Origin: Bacillota bacterium | GTDB lineage: Bacteria; Bacillota_E; Sulfobacillia; Sulfobacillales; Sulfobacillaceae | Reading direction: 5' to 3' | Length of the DNA stretch: 6,460 bases | NCBI GenBank assembly: GCA_021802375.1 | Contig: JAKAAL010000256.1 | Location: forward strand, 1 to 6,460 | In this document: one piece after another, positions 4,708 to 6,460 of the stretch | Layout of the letters: each line of letters opens with the position of its first letter | Numbering within the stretch: position 1 is the first letter of the stretch | Program-made: the position numbers and the translations under genes | Notes under the pieces: generated by a model | The model's input: only the letters and a program-made list of their open reading frames with translations | Told to the model about the DNA's origin: nothing | Databases searched by the model: none

Positions 4708-5082
4708 GTGTGGATCGTGATGGCGTGGGTTCTGGGCGGAGCCGTGGCAATGGTGATGGGGCATGAGGCGGCGCATGCCGTGGTGACCCGGGCCGTGGGC
4801 GGCCAGGTGGAAGGGCTGACGTGGCGGTGGTTTGGCGCGGTGGGCGTGCGCTTGCGCGTTGATGGGTTGAGCAGAGTCCAGGTGGTTTGGACGCTCTTGG
4901 CGGCTCCGGTGGCAGAGGCTCTGGTGGTTGGTGCGCTGTGGATACTGCAGCCTGGACTGGCCGAGATTTGGCTCGCTCTTCTGGTTGCGCAGTGGGGGAT
5001 GAATTGGGTTCCCTGGCCGGGCGTTCCCAATGACGGCCGCAAGCTGTGGCGGCTGATGCGCTTTGGCCGAGCGGCGTTATGA
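4708..5082 (+). CDS. Minimal M50-like (site-2-protease-type) membrane metallopeptidase, 124 residues
   Basis: The protein shows the three signatures of M50 intramembrane zinc proteases in order. HEAAH at 19-23 sits in a hydrophobic helix (MVMGHEAAHAVV). An AAPVAEALV helix (65-73) stands where M50 enzymes have GPxxN. NWVPWPGVPNDGRKLW (99-114) corresponds to the NLLPxxPxDGG motif, with D109 as the expected third zinc ligand. About three membrane helices are visible (1-27, 58-80, 84-102). The family usually exceeds 200 residues, so this is close to a bare catalytic core without PDZ or CBS domains. The substrate is unknown. GTG 4708 is preferred because GAAAGGAG (4691-4698) is 9 bases upstream; ATG 4699 directly abuts the SD and ATG 4678 touches the terminator. 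The stop overlaps the rusA-like ATG (ATGA 5079-5082). An inactive or non-protease relative cannot be excluded. Confidence 0.75.
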   Translation: MWIVMAWVLGGAVAMVMGHEAAHAVVTRAVGGQVEGLTWRWFGAVGVRLRVDGLSRVQVVWTLLAAPVAEALVVGALWILQPGLAEIWLALLVAQWGMNWVPWPGVPNDGRKLWRLMRFGRAAL

Positions 5083-5552
5083 GGGATTCTCTGGTGTTGC
5101 CGCCGTTTCTTCCGCCTTCTCGGGAGCCTCGGCCACCGCTGATTTTGCGCATTCCGCCGACTTCCAATCATATGTATCGCCCTATTTTGCGTCACTCCCG
5201 CACCGGCCAGCCGCATTACAGTTTGGCATTGACGCCGGTAGCTCAGGCTTGGAAAGACGAAGCCACGCTGGCAGCGCGTGCCTGGGCTCGCGCTCAGCAC
5301 TGGGTCTTGGCCGATAAAGAGTGGGTCATCATTTGGTTCCGATTGTTCTGGCCGGATCATCGCCGGCGGGATGTGCCTAATCTGAAAGCGCTCTGGGATG
5401 CGCTGGAACATGTGATTTATCCCAATGATTGCTGGGCTTTGCCGCGGCCTTTGATTCCCCGACAAGACCCTGAGAATCCCCGCATCGTCTTGTTCTTCTA
5501 TCATGCCTCGGAACTACCGGAAGATTGCTCTGAAGTTCCTCCTCGGGTCTGA
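5079..5552 (+). CDS. RusA-like Holliday-junction resolvase with altered catalytic loop, 157 residues
   Basis: RusA enzymes are dimeric phage or prophage nucleases that cut Holliday junctions. The pattern is recognisable: IPPTSNHMYRP (25-35), SLALTPVAQAWKDEA (48-62), then FWPDHRRRDVPNLKALWDAL (90-109) and IYPNDCWAL (113-121), comparable to DRRRRDLDNLQKAAFDAL and FWLDDAQ in E. coli RusA. D98 and D117 match catalytic D70 and D91, but the middle acid D72 is replaced (DVPN instead of DLDN) and the loop is one residue shorter. It may bind but cut poorly, or use a variant site. The C-terminus is about 35 residues longer than in E. coli RusA and ends SEVPPRV. The ATG lies in the stop of the protease gene (ATGA 5079-5082), so translation is coupled; the longer in-frame start at 5046 lies inside that gene and is rejected. 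The gene suggests a phage or mobile origin. Confidence 0.82.
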   Translation: MRDSLVLPPFLPPSREPRPPLILRIPPTSNHMYRPILRHSRTGQPHYSLALTPVAQAWKDEATLAARAWARAQHWVLADKEWVIIWFRLFWPDHRRRDVPNLKALWDALEHVIYPNDCWALPRPLIPRQDPENPRIVLFFYHASELPEDCSEVPPRV

Positions 5553-5565
5553 CCTTTCCGGTAGT
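5513..5565 (+). repeat. 10-base perfect inverted repeat around the rusA-like stop
   Basis: ACTACCGGAA (5513-5522) and TTCCGGTAGT (5556-5565) are perfect complements separated by 33 bases, bracketing the stop codon (5550-5552). The right arm ends 7 bases before the next gene's SD (GAAAGGAG from 5573). No T run follows. It may fold into a long-loop hairpin that controls mRNA stability or the next gene. Confidence 0.5.
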
Positions 5566-5585
5566 CATTGCAGAAAGGAGCCGAT

Positions 5586-6203
5586 ATGAACGCGCATACG
5601 CACATTTTAGGCGGACTGGCCGCGGCCGGACTCGTTTTGTCCGTGGGATTTGTACATCCCCTCACAGTGATTGTCGCCAGTGGATTTGGCGGCCTGGTGC
5701 CGGATTGGGACCATCCGGGATCGACGGTGGGACGCTGGGTGCCTTGGCCTGCCATTTCCCGGTCCCGGGGACCCGCTATCCCGCCGGAAGTCGGGCGGGC
5801 TGGGTGGCCGCATCCGATTTGGCACCGGCATCAGGCGCACTCTTTGGTCGGGCTGGCCATCGCTGACGGGCTTTGCACCGGCATTGGTTATGGCCTCTTT
5901 CGATTGCTGGCCCCGATGGGACGCGCTGTCGGGGGGATCGGGCATTATCCATGGCCCTGGATTCTGTTCGGCTTGATGATGGGAGGGCTGAGCCATCTCG
6001 TGCTGGACGGATTCAATGAATCCCGGCAGTGGTGGCTTTGGCCGTTTACGCAGCGGGGCTTTCGCTGGCCTGTGCATGGCCCGGTGCAGCGCACGGATTC
6101 CTGGGCATTCATCCTGTTGCTCGGCCTAGTAGGGTTCTTGGCCTGGCATCTGCAGCACACTGGGTTATGGTTCCATTGGCTTAGCGTCCACAAGATTTCT
6201 TAG
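5586..6203 (+). CDS. YdjM/DUF457-type membrane metal-dependent hydrolase, 205 residues
   Basis: Residues MNAHTHILGG (H4, H6) at the N-terminus, PDWDHPGSTVGRW (39-51), HRHQAHSLVG (80-89) and SHLVLDGFN (136-144) are the His/Asp motifs of the DUF457 family (E. coli YdjM), membrane proteins proposed to be metal-dependent hydrolases. About four membrane helices are seen: 7-35, 87-110, 122-141 and 172-187. The polar loop 50-80 carries WPxPxWH-type residues. E. coli ydjM is LexA-regulated, but I see no LexA box here. Substrate unknown; length (205) is near the family norm. ATG 5586 is chosen because AGAAAGGAG (5572-5580) is 5 bases upstream; ATG 5568 overlaps the SD and is rejected. The gene follows the rusA-like gene by 33 bases and ends in a hairpin that includes its stop codon. 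Confidence 0.83.
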   Translation: MNAHTHILGGLAAAGLVLSVGFVHPLTVIVASGFGGLVPDWDHPGSTVGRWVPWPAISRSRGPAIPPEVGRAGWPHPIWHRHQAHSLVGLAIADGLCTGIGYGLFRLLAPMGRAVGGIGHYPWPWILFGLMMGGLSHLVLDGFNESRQWWLWPFTQRGFRWPVHGPVQRTDSWAFILLLGLVGFLAWHLQHTGLWFHWLSVHKIS

Positions 6204-6223
6204 CCGTGCCGCCCGCACGGCTA
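6201..6223 (+). terminator. GC-rich hairpin after the DUF457 gene, possible terminator
   Basis: TAGCCGTGC (6201-6209), loop CGCCC, GCACGGCTA (6215-6223) is a perfect 9-bp stem that begins with the stop codon itself. It is followed by TTGCATCATG, with no T run, so it may protect the mRNA 3' end or attenuate rather than terminate strongly. Confidence 0.5.
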
Positions 6224-6263
6224 TTGCATCATGTCTCAGAGTTTCAGAAAGGAGCAACCCCTG

Positions 6264-6460
6264 ATGGATGAATTGCTAGACGCTCACTATACCGGGGTCT
6301 ATACACGCGATGCGTGGTCGTTAAAGGCGTGGTGGTCTCCGTCGCAACACCATTTCTATGTGCAGGTCGAACATGACCTCTCGGAGCGCGGCGGCTGGAT
6401 TCGGGCATGGCTGATGGCGTCCCCCGAGCATTTAGCGCGTTATGCCACGCAGAGATCGGA
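6264..6460 (+). CDS. Hypothetical protein, 5' part only (runs off the window)
   Basis: I do not recognise this protein. ATG 6264 has GAAAGGAG (6247-6254) 9 bases upstream, and the frame stays open to the right edge, giving at least 65 residues. It begins MDELLDAHYTGVYTRDAWSL, is rich in aromatic residues (KAWWSPSQHHFYVQVEH, GGWIRAWLMA) and His, and shows alternating hydrophobic residues suggestive of a beta sheet followed by a helix. No membrane helix or signal peptide is visible so far. The 11 bases CAGAAAGGAGC around its SD also occur before the DUF457 gene, so the two may share a recent origin of their leader. Confidence 0.75.
   Translation, partial: MDELLDAHYTGVYTRDAWSLKAWWSPSQHHFYVQVEHDLSERGGWIRAWLMASPEHLARYATQRS

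Noticed and set aside
4527..5504. 325-residue open frame on the minus strand
   Set aside because: It lies over the protease and rusA-like genes, which have recognisable motifs and SD sites. Its product is a low-complexity Pro/Arg/Thr-rich string typical of an antisense shadow in GC-rich DNA.
1..6460. tRNA genes, CRISPR arrays, insertion sequences, integrase or transposase genes
   Set aside because: None was seen: no regularly spaced repeats, no tRNA-like cloverleaf noticed, and no recombinase motifs in any supported gene.

Overview
The window reads almost entirely left to right and looks like a moderately GC-rich Gram-positive (Firmicutes/Bacillota) genome. Nearly every gene has a GAAAGGAG-type Shine-Dalgarno site, and the recognisable core genes are exodeoxyribonuclease VII subunits arranged in an operon. 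A Sulfobacillus/Alicyclobacillus-like host would fit, but that is my inference and not proven by the sequence. No tRNA, rRNA, CRISPR array, transposase or integrase gene was seen.

Left part (1-2222), core operon. The 3' end of an unidentified gene overlaps (ATGA) a 50-residue one-helix membrane protein. An unrecognised 103-residue protein follows, then xseA and xseB (the two subunits of exonuclease VII, again joined by ATGA), and then a 67-residue zinc-ribbon protein. Short gaps, overlaps and strong SD sites suggest one transcript.

Middle (2223-2932). An extended -10 promoter candidate precedes a tail-anchored coiled-coil protein whose gene contains internal DNA repeats. After it comes a 194-base gene-free, AT-rich stretch (about one third G+C over most of it by hand count) with a GC-rich hairpin near its end. 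I see this as the probable border between the conserved operon and an accessory region.

Right part (2933-6460), accessory region with a phage or mobile-element flavour. It holds an acidic 99-residue unknown; a protein of the phage-associated 'MGLDMYL...YWRKAN' family; a Trp-rich unknown; and a 67-residue protein resembling amphi-Trp domains. After a clear rho-independent terminator come a very small M50-like membrane metalloprotease, a RusA-like Holliday-junction resolvase with an altered catalytic motif (ATGA-coupled to the protease), a YdjM/DUF457-type membrane metal-dependent hydrolase, and the start of one more unknown gene. GC-rich hairpins separate many of these genes, so they may be expressed as several short units. 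The protease-RusA-DUF457 trio is the part most worth following up. I found no complete, clearly new multi-gene system.
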